Program-made: the position numbers and the translations under genes | Shown: positions 15,720 to 15,807 of the stretch, piece after piece | Position numbering within the stretch: the first letter of the stretch is position 1 | Layout of the letters: every line of letters starts with the position of its first letter | The notes under the pieces: generated by a model | Databases searched by the model: none | Told to the model about the DNA's origin: nothing | Seen by the model: the letters and a program-made list of their open reading frames with translations, nothing else | Source: Balneolales bacterium | GTDB lineage: Bacteria > Bacteroidota > Rhodothermia > Balneolales > HLUCCA01 | Direction of reading: 5' to 3' | Assembly (NCBI GenBank): GCA_022565415.1 | Contig: JAIUMT010000040.1 | Location: 1-15,807 of the forward strand | DNA: 15,807 nt

Positions 15720-15807
15720 ATGATGAAATTAAACACACTAATAAAAACAACGCTTCTTCTGAGTCTGGTCTTTTTGATGCTGGTGCCCGAGCAGGCTCAC
15801 GCACAGA
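15720..15807 (+). CDS. Start of a fourth exported protein of the cluster (3' end outside window)
   Basis: An open frame begins with ATGATG 7 bases after the previous stop and runs to the window end. The 29 readable residues form a clean Sec signal peptide: MMKLNTLIKTT, a hydrophobic core LLLSLVFLMLV, then PEQAHA-Q as a signal peptidase I site. The mature part is missing, so the function cannot be read. From similar loci I would expect an outer-membrane barrel of the PorV/PorQ type or a further surface protein; this is a guess from context. The ATGATG start matches the two genes before it. Confidence 0.75.
   Translation, partial: MMKLNTLIKTTLLLSLVFLMLVPEQAHAQ

Noticed and set aside
1..15807. 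tRNA, rRNA, CRISPR array, insertion sequence, prophage or attachment-site signals
   Set aside because: No cloverleaf-like sequence, no regularly spaced repeats, and no transposase or integrase frames were found; gene order and orientation look like ordinary chromosome.

Overview
The window reads like a chromosome segment of a Bacteroidota-type bacterium, most likely from the Balneolota/Rhodothermota side of the group. This is inferred from gene content, not from a marker gene. The pointers are: a TonB-dependent receptor with an N-terminal carboxypeptidase-regulatory-like domain but no SusD partner; a very large exported protein ending in a type IX secretion (T9SS)-like C-terminal domain; start sites without Shine-Dalgarno sequences; and promoter candidates that fit the Bacteroidota -33 TTG / -7 TAnnTTTG pattern. 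All convincing genes are on the + strand and coding density is high.

Region 1 (1-1544) is the end of an efflux locus. It holds the C-terminal 234 codons of a TolC-family outer-membrane channel, a rho-independent terminator, and a MacB/LolD-type ABC ATPase whose permease is not in the window.

Region 2 (1545-6816) is a close-packed run of five genes: an enoyl-CoA hydratase/isomerase paralogue (GTG start), a CrtI-like FAD oxidoreductase, two adjacent rhomboid proteases (the first starting at TTG), and ispG of the MEP isoprenoid pathway. Gaps of 9-46 bases suggest one transcription unit. A TATGTTTG box lies upstream, and a perfect 13-bp hairpin at 6962-6997 lies downstream.

Region 3 (6817-7235) is a 419-base, AT-rich regulatory gap. 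Besides the hairpin it holds two copies of a LacI/CcpA-type operator (TGTAAGCGCTTTCA and a near copy, 58 bases apart). The second copy sits in the spacer of a Bacteroidota-like promoter, a layout expected for direct repression. A short palindrome lies in the predicted leader, and a second promoter-like pair lies before the hairpin.

Region 4 (7236-15807) is the cell-envelope cluster served by those sites: a lipoprotein with two parvulin (PpiC/SurA-like) domains, a TonB-dependent receptor whose ATG overlaps the previous stop, a 1268-residue exported protein with calcium-loop-like motifs, an Fn3-like domain and a sorting-like tail, and the signal peptide of a fourth exported protein cut by the window end. 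My working model, which is inference, is a LacI-regulated outer-membrane uptake/display locus that carries its own periplasmic folding factor. The substrate cannot be read from the sequence.
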